Assembly (NCBI GenBank): GCA_023421115.1
Contig: JAEZUI010000203.1
Coordinates: forward strand, 1-13,956
Reading direction: 5' to 3'
Source of the DNA: Bacillota bacterium
Lineage (GTDB): Bacteria > Bacillota > Clostridia > Acetivibrionales > Acetivibrionaceae
DNA length: 13,956 nt
Shown: piece by piece, positions 1 through 7,278 of the stretch
Layout of the letters: each line of letters begins with the position of its first letter
Numbering within the stretch: the stretch's first letter is position 1
Translations under genes and position numbers: made by a program
Notes under the pieces: model-generated
What the model was told of the DNA's origin: nothing
Database searches by the model: none
The model's input: only the letters and a program-made list of their open reading frames with translations

Positions 1-155
1 AGGGAGATGATTATATAAGATTGAATTTTACCTTTGTACCTTTTGAGGATATAGAAAAGGGAATAAAGCGTTTGTGTACAGCTATAAAAGAATTGATGCG
101 AAACAAGGAATGTGACGACATTTATTCCGATGTAGAGATTAATCCTATTGTATAA
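1..155 (+). CDS. PLP-dependent aminotransferase, C-terminal fragment (5' end outside window)
   Basis: The third frame is open from the window edge to TAA at 153-155. It gives about 50 residues beginning GDDYIRLNFTFVPFEDIEKG. The pattern 'IRLNF...P.E.IEKGI.RL..AIKE' is the usual end of fold-type I aminotransferases of the LysN/MocR group. In these the Arg of 'RLNF' binds the substrate alpha-carboxylate. The complete gene at 3595-4776 ends in a similar way (LRINFSNMPEDRIVEGIK), so this is probably a relative of it. The gene could be a plain aminotransferase or the enzyme half of a GntR/MocR regulator, because the N-terminus is not in the window. It converges on the desaturase gene with about 50 bases between the stops and no clear terminator hairpin. 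Confidence 0.7.
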   Translation, partial: GDDYIRLNFTFVPFEDIEKGIKRLCTAIKELMRNKECDDIYSDVEINPIV

Positions 156-208
156 TTTTGTGGTTTTATCACCCTGATCAAGATGTTTTTCTTTAAATAT
201 ACAATACC

Positions 209-1705
209 CTATAAAGCAGTATTTTTCAATATTGTCTGAACTACAAGCTTGCTTGAAAGCAATACAATAGAAACACCAGGACCAGGATGAACGGAACTAC
301 CAACAAAATATAGATTTTCCACATGATTTGACTTTAAATGAGGGCGAAAATAGTTGGTTTGTGTTAAGGTTGGGCTTAAGCCAAAGGCAGTACCGCCGTA
401 AGAGTTAAAACTATCTTTTAAGCTTTGCGGTGTAAGGTAGTTTTCGTAAATAATATTTTCTTCAATGTCTCCTAGACCTGGGATGTTTTTAAGGGCGGAT
501 ATGGTTTTGTTTCTCATAAGTTTCACAGTATCCTCATTCCAAGTTATATTTCTAAAAAATAAATTTGGAACTCTTACTACTATACTTAGACATTCGCCTT
601 CGCTTGCTGTCATACTATCGTCTACTTTAGCAGGACAATATATATAGAATGAAGGATTAGTGGGTAAATGTCCCGTAAAAGCTGCATCGATATTTTTTTT
701 AAATTCTACATTTAAGTATAGATTATGTACTGATAGTTGGGGATATTTTTTCTTTACGCCTAAATATAGAATAAAGGTGGAACAGGTATATTTTAGATCG
801 TTCAACTTGCTAGTTGTATATTTTCCTTTATAGGTATCACTTTTTATAAGAGTATCCATTGTATAAGGAAAGTCGGCATTGCTAACTATTATATCAGCAA
901 AAACTGCTTCCTTTTCTTTGGATTTTATACCAATAGCTTTACCGTCGGAAATTATAATTTCATCAACAGCATAATCGGTTTCGATCACTCCTCCTAGGTG
1001 GTAAATAGCCTTTTCTAAAGCTTTGACATAGGAGTACATCCCACCCTTTAAATGCCATAGACCGTATAACTGTGATATTACAGGAACTAATGTATAGATA
1101 CTAGGTCCTTCATAGGGAGATATCCCCACGTATAATGACTGATAGCATAGAAAATTTTGCAGTTTTTCATCCTTAATAAAATCTGAAATTAGTTGATGGG
1201 AGGTGGAAAATGCTTTTGTTTTTAGCGCATTTATTAAAGATGAAAATTTAAAGAAATCAGAGGGGGTTTCAAAGGACTGCTGTAAAAAGTTATCATTTGC
1301 AATAATATACCTTTCATATACCTCTGATAAAAACTTCATATATCCAATAGCATCCTCAATTGAAATGGATTCAAGGTTTTTTATTAAGGACACTAGATCC
1401 CTCGTAAAATCATAAACGGTTCCGTCGGGATAAAAGCTACGATAAATTGGATCGATTTTTATAAATTCTATATAATTCTTATAATCTAGATTAGCATATT
1501 TAAAAACTTCTTCATAGATTTCTCGATTCATTAAAATTGAAGCTGTTAAATCAAAAGTGAATGGATGGTGGACTAATTGATTTGTTTTACCACCTATAGT
1601 TTTTTCCTTTTCATAAATTTTCACATCAAATCCTTTGCTAAGGAGTCTAACAGCTGTAGATAAACCACCTATGCCTGAACCTATAATTAGTACTGACTTT
1701 TTCAT
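209..1705 (-). CDS. Phytoene desaturase family FAD-dependent oxidoreductase (CrtI/CrtN-like)
   Basis: The product is a 498-residue flavoprotein of the CrtI/CrtN family, whose members desaturate or isomerise phytoene, diapophytoene or related polyenes at the membrane. The N-terminus has the Rossmann motif GSGIGG at residues 9-14, with acidic E32 at the end of beta-2 and then the 'EK...GGK' signature. The C-terminus carries the family FAD motif YFVGSSVHPGPGVSIVLLS. The length fits the family (about 490-510). The open frame reaches ATG 1717, but the ATG at 1705 is the better start because GAGG lies 6 bases before it and the Rossmann strand then begins at residue 4. No phytoene or squalene synthase is visible, so the substrate is unknown. 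A retinol-saturase-like or other polyene oxidoreductase role is possible. It has the same direction as the upstream transporter, but the terminator at 1936-1978 separates them. Confidence 0.85.
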   Translation of the reverse strand: MKKSVLIIGSGIGGLSTAVRLLSKGFDVKIYEKEKTIGGKTNQLVHHPFTFDLTASILMNREIYEEVFKYANLDYKNYIEFIKIDPIYRSFYPDGTVYDFTRDLVSLIKNLESISIEDAIGYMKFLSEVYERYIIANDNFLQQSFETPSDFFKFSSLINALKTKAFSTSHQLISDFIKDEKLQNFLCYQSLYVGISPYEGPSIYTLVPVISQLYGLWHLKGGMYSYVKALEKAIYHLGGVIETDYAVDEIIISDGKAIGIKSKEKEAVFADIIVSNADFPYTMDTLIKSDTYKGKYTTSKLNDLKYTCSTFILYLGVKKKYPQLSVHNLYLNVEFKKNIDAAFTGHLPTNPSFYIYCPAKVDDSMTASEGECLSIVVRVPNLFFRNITWNEDTVKLMRNKTISALKNIPGLGDIEENIIYENYLTPQSLKDSFNSYGGTAFGLSPTLTQTNYFRPHLKSNHVENLYFVGSSVHPGPGVSIVLLSSKLVVQTILKNTAL

Positions 1706-1717
1706 TCTACACCTCAT

Positions 1718-2018
1718 TCTATTGCTTTTAACATTACTAATGTCTGTGCTTTTTCTGTTCTTAGCCCCAGCATACTATAGAAATAAATCCTGTTACAGGG
1801 AACTAGATTATATACAGAGTTATTATTACCAATATATCCAATTCTAATTCTTTATATTTGATCCTGTAATTTCGGTTTGTCTATAGCATGTTTGCGTGTG
1901 AGTATCTGTTCACATAGGGTCAAATAGCACTATATAAAAAAGTGAAAATTCCTGGTTTATCACCAAGAATTTTCACTTAAAAATAATTTTTGCATGAATA
2001 TAATCAAATGCGAAATGG
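1718..2018. other. Intergenic region between desaturase and transporter genes
   Basis: No gene is seen here. The stretch holds the transporter's terminator and should hold the minus-strand promoter of the desaturase gene. A TATAAT on the minus strand (plus 1807-1812) is a possible -10 box, but no good -35 lies at 16-18 bases. An 11-base inverted repeat CCTGT-T-ACAGG at 1789-1799 lies just downstream of that -10, where an operator could sit. A TGTGA-N8-TCACA inverted repeat is at 1897-1914. Confidence 0.5.
1936..1978 (-). terminator. Rho-independent terminator of the MFS transporter gene
   Basis: A perfect 12-bp stem is formed by 1940-1951 (AAGTGAAAATTC) and 1967-1978 (GAATTTTCACTT). Its loop may add a small inner TGG/CCA pairing. 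Read on the minus strand the hairpin is followed by six T residues (plus-strand A run 1936-1941). It lies about 40 bases after the transporter stop codon. Confidence 0.85.
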
Positions 2019-3266
2019 TTATCCAGCCTTAAGTTTTGGCGGTTTCATAAATGCAATGATTATAAATCCAACGACAGCTCCTGCTCCGGCTATAGCAAAT
2101 GCCGTTGAAAAGTTCTTTGTCTGACTGAGGTAAGCAACCAGGTATGATGATACAACCGCACCGACTCCAAATCCTAGAAGAATCATACCATAAATTGTGG
2201 CCATATTTTTAGTACCCCAAAAGTCAGCTGTCAAAGATGGGAATACTCCAAGGAATCCACCGTAGGAGAACCCTATTACTGCTATAAAGGCAATCATCAG
2301 ATATGCTTTTACAAAAGACACACCTACAATTGACACTGCTGCAACAACTAAAAGTATTAGTAAGGTTTTCTTTCTTCCAATCCTATCTGACATCCATCCC
2401 CAAAACAGACGTCCGAAGGAATTAAAACCTGTTATAACCATAACTCCCATAACAGCTGCTTCTTTAGATAAACCGCTATCCGGTTGTAAGCCAAGAACTT
2501 TGGCCATTGGAATCATCATTGAGCCTGCGGCAGTTGCACACATAAAAGCAAAGATTACCATGTAAAACTGAGGTGTCTTCAAGGCTTCCAATGGAGTGAA
2601 ACTTTGGGCTATAATTCCATGCTTTTGAGGTGGTGGAGTCCATCCTTCAGGTTTATAACCTTCTGGCGGACTATTAATAAAGAATGCCCCTATTACAGTT
2701 ACAAAAAAGAAAAAAACTCCGAAAATAGCAAATGTTCTTAATACACCATATTGTTTGATGAGTGCTTCTGCAACAGGCGTGAATACAAGTCCACCAAAAC
2801 CAAGTGCTGAAACAATAATACCGGTAATAAATCCTCTCTTATCAGGGAACCATTTCTGGCAACACGCAATTGTGGTCGTGTATGACATTCCCATTCCAAA
2901 TCCGCCTAAAATACCATAACACACCCAAAGCATCCACGGTGTAGATTCTGTAGTAAATTGAGCAAGAAAAAAACCCACTCCTATAATAATACCTGCGGCA
3001 ATTATTACAGGTCTTGCCTTTAGCTTATCTTGAATTCTTCCTCCAATTGTACTACCAATTGTCAATACTCCGAGTAACAAAGCATAAGCTAGCGCACCAT
3101 GGGTTGGAGGCCAATCGAATAAAGCATTCGGAGTTGAACTGCTTTTAATGAGATATGATTGAAATACGCCCCAAATATATGCAGTACCAAGACACAATTG
3201 AATAGCTATACTCGCAAAAACCGGTATCCACCGATTGTATTTGGTTGAAACAGCTGTTGTATTCAT
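2019..3266 (-). CDS. OFA-family major facilitator transporter (oxalate/formate antiporter-like)
   Basis: The 415-residue protein has the 12 hydrophobic segments of an MFS carrier and acts in the cytoplasmic membrane. The OFA family of small organic-anion carriers is indicated by 'GTAYIWGVFQSYL' near the N-terminus (27-39), by 'GGFGMGMSYTTTIACCQKWF' after helix 4 and by 'SPPEGYKPEGW' at the start of the central loop. MFS loop motifs are present as GGRIQDKLKARP (75-86) and GWMSDRIGRKK (290-300). Arg286 in 'FGRLFWGWMSD' matches an arginine important in OxlT. The helix corresponding to OxlT helix 11 (about 357-380) shows no lysine, while OxlT uses one there to bind oxalate, so another monocarboxylate is more likely. 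GGGG stands 8-9 bases before the ATG. The neighbours do not identify the substrate. Confidence 0.85.
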   Translation of the reverse strand: MNTTAVSTKYNRWIPVFASIAIQLCLGTAYIWGVFQSYLIKSSSTPNALFDWPPTHGALAYALLLGVLTIGSTIGGRIQDKLKARPVIIAAGIIIGVGFFLAQFTTESTPWMLWVCYGILGGFGMGMSYTTTIACCQKWFPDKRGFITGIIVSALGFGGLVFTPVAEALIKQYGVLRTFAIFGVFFFFVTVIGAFFINSPPEGYKPEGWTPPPQKHGIIAQSFTPLEALKTPQFYMVIFAFMCATAAGSMMIPMAKVLGLQPDSGLSKEAAVMGVMVITGFNSFGRLFWGWMSDRIGRKKTLLILLVVAAVSIVGVSFVKAYLMIAFIAVIGFSYGGFLGVFPSLTADFWGTKNMATIYGMILLGFGVGAVVSSYLVAYLSQTKNFSTAFAIAGAGAVVGFIIIAFMKPPKLKAG

Positions 3267-3326
3267 TGAACATCCCCTTTACATAAAATTTAAATTTACC
3301 TTGTTTTCATAAGGTTATATATCAAT

Positions 3327-3355
3327 ATAATATTATAATTCTGATCTACTTACAA
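3327..3355 (-). promoter_or_regulatory. Probable sigma-A promoter of the MFS transporter gene
   Basis: On the minus strand a TTGTAA -35 box (plus 3350-3355) is followed after 17 bases by a TATTAT -10 box (plus 3327-3332). This is about 60 bases upstream of the transporter start. The local sequence is very AT-rich, so chance matches are possible. Confidence 0.5.
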
Positions 3356-3487
3356 TGATTTAATAAAAAAAGCAAGAAAGAGTAAAAAAAATAAATGTGC
3401 AGAGTAAAAAACGCGTGATATAAACATGTTCACTTGTGCAGTTAACTGATAAAAAAATTGGTTGGTAAAATTAATTGTAATTGGTTG

Positions 3488-3516
3488 TTGTTAGTGACTA
3501 AAATCAATAATATAAT
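3488..3516 (+). promoter_or_regulatory. Strong sigma-A promoter of the aminotransferase gene
   Basis: TTGTTA at 3488-3493 and a perfect TATAAT at 3511-3516 are separated by 17 bases. Transcription would begin near 3523, giving a leader of about 70 bases before the ATG at 3595. The expected start site lies inside the palindrome at 3519-3536. Confidence 0.7.
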
Positions 3517-3518
3517 GA

Positions 3519-3536
3519 AATTGGATTAATCCAATT
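3519..3536. promoter_or_regulatory. 18-bp perfect palindrome over the transcription start, candidate operator
   Basis: AATTGGATTAATCCAATT is identical to its own reverse complement. It begins 2 bases after the -10 box and covers the predicted start of transcription. This is a typical place for a dimeric repressor to bind. No regulator gene is next to it, so the binding protein is unknown. Confidence 0.6.
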
Positions 3537-3594
3537 AAGTGATTTGGTTGTGAATATAAGTACAAAATGTTGTTATATTGTGGAGGTGGTCTAA

Positions 3595-4776
3595 ATGGAC
3601 TATAGATTTGCAAAAAGGATGACTTATTTAAAAACATCGGAGATAAGAGAACTATTAAAAATAACGCAGAGACAGGATATGATTTCTTTTGCTGGCGGAT
3701 TACCGGCACCGGAGCTTTTCCCAATTGAAGAGATAAAGGAAGTAAGTAGAATTGTACTAGAGGAAGAAGGTACAAAGGCTCTACAGTACTCTACTACAGA
3801 AGGTTATGCTCCATTGAGGGAGTGGATTGCAAATAGAATGAATTCAAGGCTTCAGACTCAATTGGTAGCACATAACATACTTCTTACACATGGCTCTCAG
3901 CAGGCCTTAGACCTATCGGGAAAAGTTTTTTTAGATGAAGAAGATGTGGTATTATGTGAAAGTCCTACATACCTGGCCGCAATAAGTGCATTCAGGGCAT
4001 ATGGCTGCAAATTTGTGGAGGTGCCTACCGAGGATGATGGTATGATACCCGATGAACTTGAGAAGATACTTGAGAGAACTGAAAGGGTGAAAATTATATA
4101 TGTTATCCCAGAATTTCAAAACCCTACAGGAAGGACTTGGAGTATAGAACGTAGGCAAAAGCTCGTAGAAGCAGCTATGAAGTACAATGTTATAGTAATT
4201 GAGGATAATCCTTATGGAGAGCTAAGGTTTGAGGGTGAAGCCATACCCTCTGTAAAGTCTTTTGATAAGACGGGATGTGTGCTTTGTCTTGGGACCTTTT
4301 CAAAAATATTTTGTCCAGGTTATAGGATTGGATGGATTGCAGGGGACAAATCGATTATTGAAAAGTATGGGCTTGTCAAACAAGGTGCTGATTTGCAGTG
4401 CAATACCCTTGCTCAAATGGAAATTGCCAAATACCTTGAGTTATACAATATTGATGAGCATATAGAGAAAATCCGTGAAGTCTACAGGAAACGTAGAAAT
4501 GTAATGATTAAGACTATGGAGGAAAATTTCCCGGAGGGTGTAATATTTACAAGGCCTAAGGGGGGATTGTTTGCATGGGTTGAACTACCGAATAATATAA
4601 ACGCAAGGGAGATATTTGAACTGTGCCTTAAAAAGAATGTAGCATTTGTACCTGGGGGAGCATTTTTTCCAAATGGCGGAAAAGAAAATACCTTAAGGAT
4701 AAACTTTTCAAACATGCCAGAGGATAGAATTGTAGAAGGGATAAAATGTATTGCAGAAGTTATTAAAAATATATAA
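3595..4776 (+). CDS. PLP-dependent class I aminotransferase (LysN / 2-aminoadipate aminotransferase-like)
   Basis: The 393-residue fold-type I aminotransferase is complete. PLP residues are visible: the Schiff-base lysine K237 in 'GTFSKIFCPGYRIGW', the ring-binding Asn in QNPTG (175-179), Asp/Tyr in 'IEDNPYGE' (202-209), Arg244, and the carboxylate-binding Arg in 'NTLRINFS' near 372. The opening 'ISFAGGLPAPELFP' and 'LQYSTTEGYAPLREWIA' are typical of the LysN / kynurenine-aminotransferase-II group, which is related to MocR regulators but has no DNA-binding domain. Likely substrates are 2-aminoadipate, branched-chain or aromatic amino acids with 2-oxoglutarate. The exact one cannot be read from sequence. 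GGAGG stands 8 bases before the ATG. The gene is divergent from the transporter and has its own promoter and palindrome. Confidence 0.88.
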   Translation: MDYRFAKRMTYLKTSEIRELLKITQRQDMISFAGGLPAPELFPIEEIKEVSRIVLEEEGTKALQYSTTEGYAPLREWIANRMNSRLQTQLVAHNILLTHGSQQALDLSGKVFLDEEDVVLCESPTYLAAISAFRAYGCKFVEVPTEDDGMIPDELEKILERTERVKIIYVIPEFQNPTGRTWSIERRQKLVEAAMKYNVIVIEDNPYGELRFEGEAIPSVKSFDKTGCVLCLGTFSKIFCPGYRIGWIAGDKSIIEKYGLVKQGADLQCNTLAQMEIAKYLELYNIDEHIEKIREVYRKRRNVMIKTMEENFPEGVIFTRPKGGLFAWVELPNNINAREIFELCLKKNVAFVPGGAFFPNGGKENTLRINFSNMPEDRIVEGIKCIAEVIKNI

Positions 4777-4791
4777 GTATAATAAGATTAA

Positions 4792-4800
4792 TGGTATAAT
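4792..4800 (+). promoter_or_regulatory. Extended -10 promoter element before the small membrane ORF
   Basis: TGGTATAAT matches an extended -10 element (TGnTATAAT). No good -35 box is present, as is usual for this promoter type. It lies 35 bases upstream of the start at 4835. Confidence 0.4.
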
Positions 4801-4834
4801 ATACAAAAGCAATTCACTATATTTACGGAGGAAA

Positions 4835-4942
4835 ATGAGGAGCTTTAGTATTCTGTTTGTGCTATTAGGATTGGCAGCTTTATTAGGATTGGGTATTTTA
4901 GTTTTGATTATATATTTGTTTACAAGCAAGCCTAAACGCTAA
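4835..4942 (+). CDS. Small single-pass membrane peptide (35 aa)
   Basis: The frame reads MRSFSILFVLLGLAALLGLG and continues to a KPKR end. It is one hydrophobic helix of about 25 residues with a short basic tail. The start at 4835 is preferred over the ATG at 4751, because 4751 lies inside the aminotransferase gene without a ribosome site, while GGAGG (4827-4831) precedes 4835, though with only 3 bases of spacing. It is followed by a noncoding stretch before the CobD gene. I do not recognise the family and give no function. It could be a real small membrane protein or a chance hydrophobic frame. Confidence 0.5.
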   Translation: MRSFSILFVLLGLAALLGLGILVLIIYLFTSKPKR

Positions 4943-5007
4943 TTATGGTAAAAAGATATGAAGAATAATAATTGTAGTAGAATAATGATTGCTGGATACC
5001 CACATTT

Positions 5008-5046
5008 AAACCTCTGTGGTAATATAGATTTTGCAAAGAGGTTTTT
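5008..5046 (+). terminator. Possible weak terminator hairpin
   Basis: AAACCTCT (5008-5015) can pair with AGAGGTTT (5037-5044), followed by two more T residues. The loop is 21 bases and the T run is short, so termination would be inefficient. It could separate the small membrane ORF from the CobD gene. Confidence 0.3.
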
Positions 5047-5116
5047 AAAAAGGTGTTGGGATTTTAAAAATAAACTAAAAAGCAATACGTTATAATTTGA
5101 AGTTAGGGAGATAGGA

Positions 5117-6172
5117 ATGGAAATAAAAGCTCACGGTGGAGATGTCTATTCATACATGAGAGAAAATAATAAGTGTCCCATTGACTTTTCCGCCAATATA
5201 AATCCTTTTGGTCTGCCGGAAGGTGTTAAGAAAATACTTAAAGAGTCTATTGATGATTATGCTCTCTATCCCGATGTGACTTGCAGTAAATTAAAAATTG
5301 CACTAAGTCAATTTGAAAATATAAACGGAGAATGTATATTTTTTGGTAATGGTGCCGCCGATTTAATTTATCGTTTGGCATATGCCATTAGACCTAGGAA
5401 GGCTTTGCTGACAGCCCCTACATTTTCGGAATATGAAACAGCTTTAAAAAATGTTGATTGCAGTATAAATTATTATTATCTAAAACCGGAAAATTCCTTT
5501 AAACTGAAAAAAGATGTTTTAGAACAACTTAAGGGTGCGGACATATTTTTTATTTGTAATCCAAATAATCCAACCGGAATGATTGTTGAAAAAGAACTAA
5601 TGCACAAAATAGCCGAAAAATGTAGAGAAACTAACTGCTGTCTAGTCATTGATGAATGCTTTATCGACTTTTTGGAAAAGAAAGATGAATATACATGTAG
5701 AGGATTTATAGATGACTTTGATAATATTATTATTCTAAAAGCCTTCACTAAAATTTTTGCTATGGCAGGATTAAGGCTTGGTTACCTTTTATCAAAGGAC
5801 ATGAAATTACATAATAAGCTGATGATAAACGGTCAGCCGTGGAGTGTTTCTGTTCCTGCACAGTTAGCAGGCGTTGAAGCTCTGAAAGATAAAGCATATT
5901 TGGAAAAAACAATAATAAATACGACTAAAGAGAGAAAATTTCTTGTTAAAGAGCTTAAGGAATTAGGAGTAAATATATTTGAAAGCTATGCAAATTACAT
6001 TCTTTTTCAACTGACCCAACCCATGGATTTATATACTAAGCTTTATAATAAAGGTATACTGATAAGAAAATGTGAAAATTACAGGGGACTTGATAAAAGT
6101 TACTATAGAATAGCTATAAAAGATAGGCGCGAGAATATAGAGCTAATAAAAGCTTTAGAACAAATATTTTAG
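5117..6172 (+). CDS. cobD: Threonine-phosphate decarboxylase (CobD), cobalamin biosynthesis
   Basis: The 351-residue PLP enzyme is expected to decarboxylate L-threonine O-3-phosphate to (R)-1-aminopropan-2-yl phosphate, the linker between the corrin ring and the nucleotide loop of vitamin B12. The CobD pattern is clear: 'HGGDVYSY' at the N-terminus, 'IDFSANINPFGLP' (22-34), 'GNGAADLIYRLA' (78-89), 'APTFSEYETAL', NPNNPTG (148-154), 'VIDECFIDF' (177-185), and the Schiff-base lysine K212 in 'LKAFTKIFAMAGLRLGY' with Arg220. The close relative histidinol-phosphate aminotransferase is less likely because of the HGG start and the 'FSANINP' and 'DECFIDF' motifs. GGGAG stands 6 bases before the ATG. 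No other cobalamin genes and no obvious B12 riboswitch are in the window, so the gene is separated from the rest of its pathway. The only nearby promoter sign is a TATAAT at 5091-5096 without a good -35. Confidence 0.85.
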   Translation: MEIKAHGGDVYSYMRENNKCPIDFSANINPFGLPEGVKKILKESIDDYALYPDVTCSKLKIALSQFENINGECIFFGNGAADLIYRLAYAIRPRKALLTAPTFSEYETALKNVDCSINYYYLKPENSFKLKKDVLEQLKGADIFFICNPNNPTGMIVEKELMHKIAEKCRETNCCLVIDECFIDFLEKKDEYTCRGFIDDFDNIIILKAFTKIFAMAGLRLGYLLSKDMKLHNKLMINGQPWSVSVPAQLAGVEALKDKAYLEKTIINTTKERKFLVKELKELGVNIFESYANYILFQLTQPMDLYTKLYNKGILIRKCENYRGLDKSYYRIAIKDRRENIELIKALEQIF

Positions 6173-6234
6173 TAATGAGAGCTTTTGTTTAATAAGTGTG
6201 AAGTAAATTTGATGTAAAGTTCTGATATGATTCC

Positions 6235-6262
6235 TTGGTAAGTGGAAAAAAACTCTTATAAT
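6235..6262 (+). promoter_or_regulatory. Probable promoter of the cis-prenyltransferase-like gene
   Basis: TTGGTA (6235-6240) and TATAAT (6257-6262) are 16 bases apart and lie about 60 bases upstream of the ATG at 6325. This suggests the gene can be transcribed independently of cobD. Confidence 0.5.
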
Positions 6263-6324
6263 TTTTTGCAATTTGGGCAAAATTTATATAGGAAAAAAAT
6301 TCAAGATATCAAGGATGGTTACAT

Positions 6325-6957
6325 ATGAGATTAATGAATAGAGTGCCGGCACATATAGGCATAATACCTGATGGCAATAGAAGATGGGCGCAAGAAAACG
6401 GATACCAAAAAAAGGATGGATATTCCTATGGTATCAATCCTGGGTTTGAGCTTTATGAAATGATGCTTGAATATGGAATAAAGGAAGCTACCTTTTATGG
6501 CTTTACAAAAGATAATAACAAAAGAGAGAAAGGTCAAAGGGAGGCCTTTACAAAAGCTTGTGTGGAGGCAGTGGAGCTTTTAAGCGGAAGAGATGCAAAT
6601 TTATTGGTAATTGGAAACACAAAGTCTCCCGCATTTCCTCCTGAGTTAGATAAATATGCAAATAAGAGAGTGCATTTCGGACAAGGATTAATAAACATAA
6701 ATTTTCTTGTAAATTACGATTGGGAATGGGATTTGAGGGGCCTTGTGGCAAATAAGCGTTTGCAATCCTACGACATTCCAAGAGTTGACCTAATAATACG
6801 CTGGGGAGGACGTCGCCGCTTAAGCGGATTTCTACCCTTTCAATCTGCCTATGCAGACTTTTACGTTATTGATGATTATTGGCCAAGCTTTAGGAGCTCA
6901 CATTTTATTGAAGCACTCAGCTGGTACCAGAATTGTGACGTAACTTTAGGCGGCTAG
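6325..6957 (+). CDS. Short, divergent cis-prenyltransferase (undecaprenyl diphosphate synthase family)
   Basis: The 210-residue protein belongs to the UppS fold but is about 30-40 residues shorter than usual. Motif 1 is HIGIIPDGNRRWA, which keeps the catalytic Asp, the Asn and the phosphate-binding Arg but has Pro and Arg in place of Met and Gly of 'MDGNGRWA'. The usual 'FS.ENW.RP' reads 'FTKDNNKRE'. 'NYGGRWDI' reads NYDWEWDL. The segment before the last motif is about 20 residues shorter than in E. coli UppS. The last motif is DLIIRWGGRRRLSGFLPFQS followed by 'AYADFY', which keeps two Arg and the Ser but changes T to W, E to R and the metal-binding E to D. It may make a short or unusual prenyl chain, or act on another substrate. 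A normal UppS should exist elsewhere. AAGGA stands about 9 bases before the ATG. Confidence 0.75.
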   Translation: MRLMNRVPAHIGIIPDGNRRWAQENGYQKKDGYSYGINPGFELYEMMLEYGIKEATFYGFTKDNNKREKGQREAFTKACVEAVELLSGRDANLLVIGNTKSPAFPPELDKYANKRVHFGQGLININFLVNYDWEWDLRGLVANKRLQSYDIPRVDLIIRWGGRRRLSGFLPFQSAYADFYVIDDYWPSFRSSHFIEALSWYQNCDVTLGG

Positions 6958-7050
6958 CTGTATTAAAAAATAAACCAATACAAAAAGCAAATTAATATTA
7001 CAACCGGTTTTACTGTCAAATGACGTAAATGCTTGACCTGAGCATTAGAA

Positions 7051-7250
7051 CAAAAGCTATGGAACATCGAGTCCCGTAGCTTTTGCCTCTTTCACTTCGT
7101 TCGGAAGAGGCGGAATCTGTTGCCGAAAGCTTCAAAATTTGAAGCAAAAATGCCACGGATGGCATTTTTAGCGTCTCGGGACAGGATGTCCCATAGACGC
7201 GGCGAAAATTATCAAGCTGAGGTACGATTTTTGCGTAGCAAAATATCGTT
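7051..7250 (-). repeat. R0: cluster of six consecutive hairpins
   Basis: Between the convergent prenyltransferase and acyl-CoA synthetase genes lie six inverted repeats in a row: 7051-7059/7077-7085, 7085-7091/7105-7111, 7129-7136/7138-7145, 7146-7155/7160-7169 (10 bp), 7171-7176/7195-7200 with inner 7178-7183/7187-7192, and about 7223-7245 with a bulge. Read on the minus strand three of them have the apex CA-TCC(G)-TG or TCGAT, like the terminal hairpins of elements R1-R4. The 7146-7169 stem, with A and T runs on both sides, could end transcription from both directions. The cluster follows the acyl-CoA synthetase stop, just as R1-R4 follow their genes. Confidence 0.7.
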
Positions 7251-7278
7251 CATATGTCTGCCGAATCCTTAAACAACC

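Noticed and set aside
1897..1914. CRP-like site TGTGA-N8-TCACA
   Set aside because: The spacer is 8 instead of 6 bases and the site is about 190 bases from the nearest start on the relevant strand; kept only as an inverted repeat.
4943..5116. Cobalamin riboswitch upstream of cobD
   Set aside because: The leader is short and AT-rich, with no B12-box-like sequence that I can recognise.
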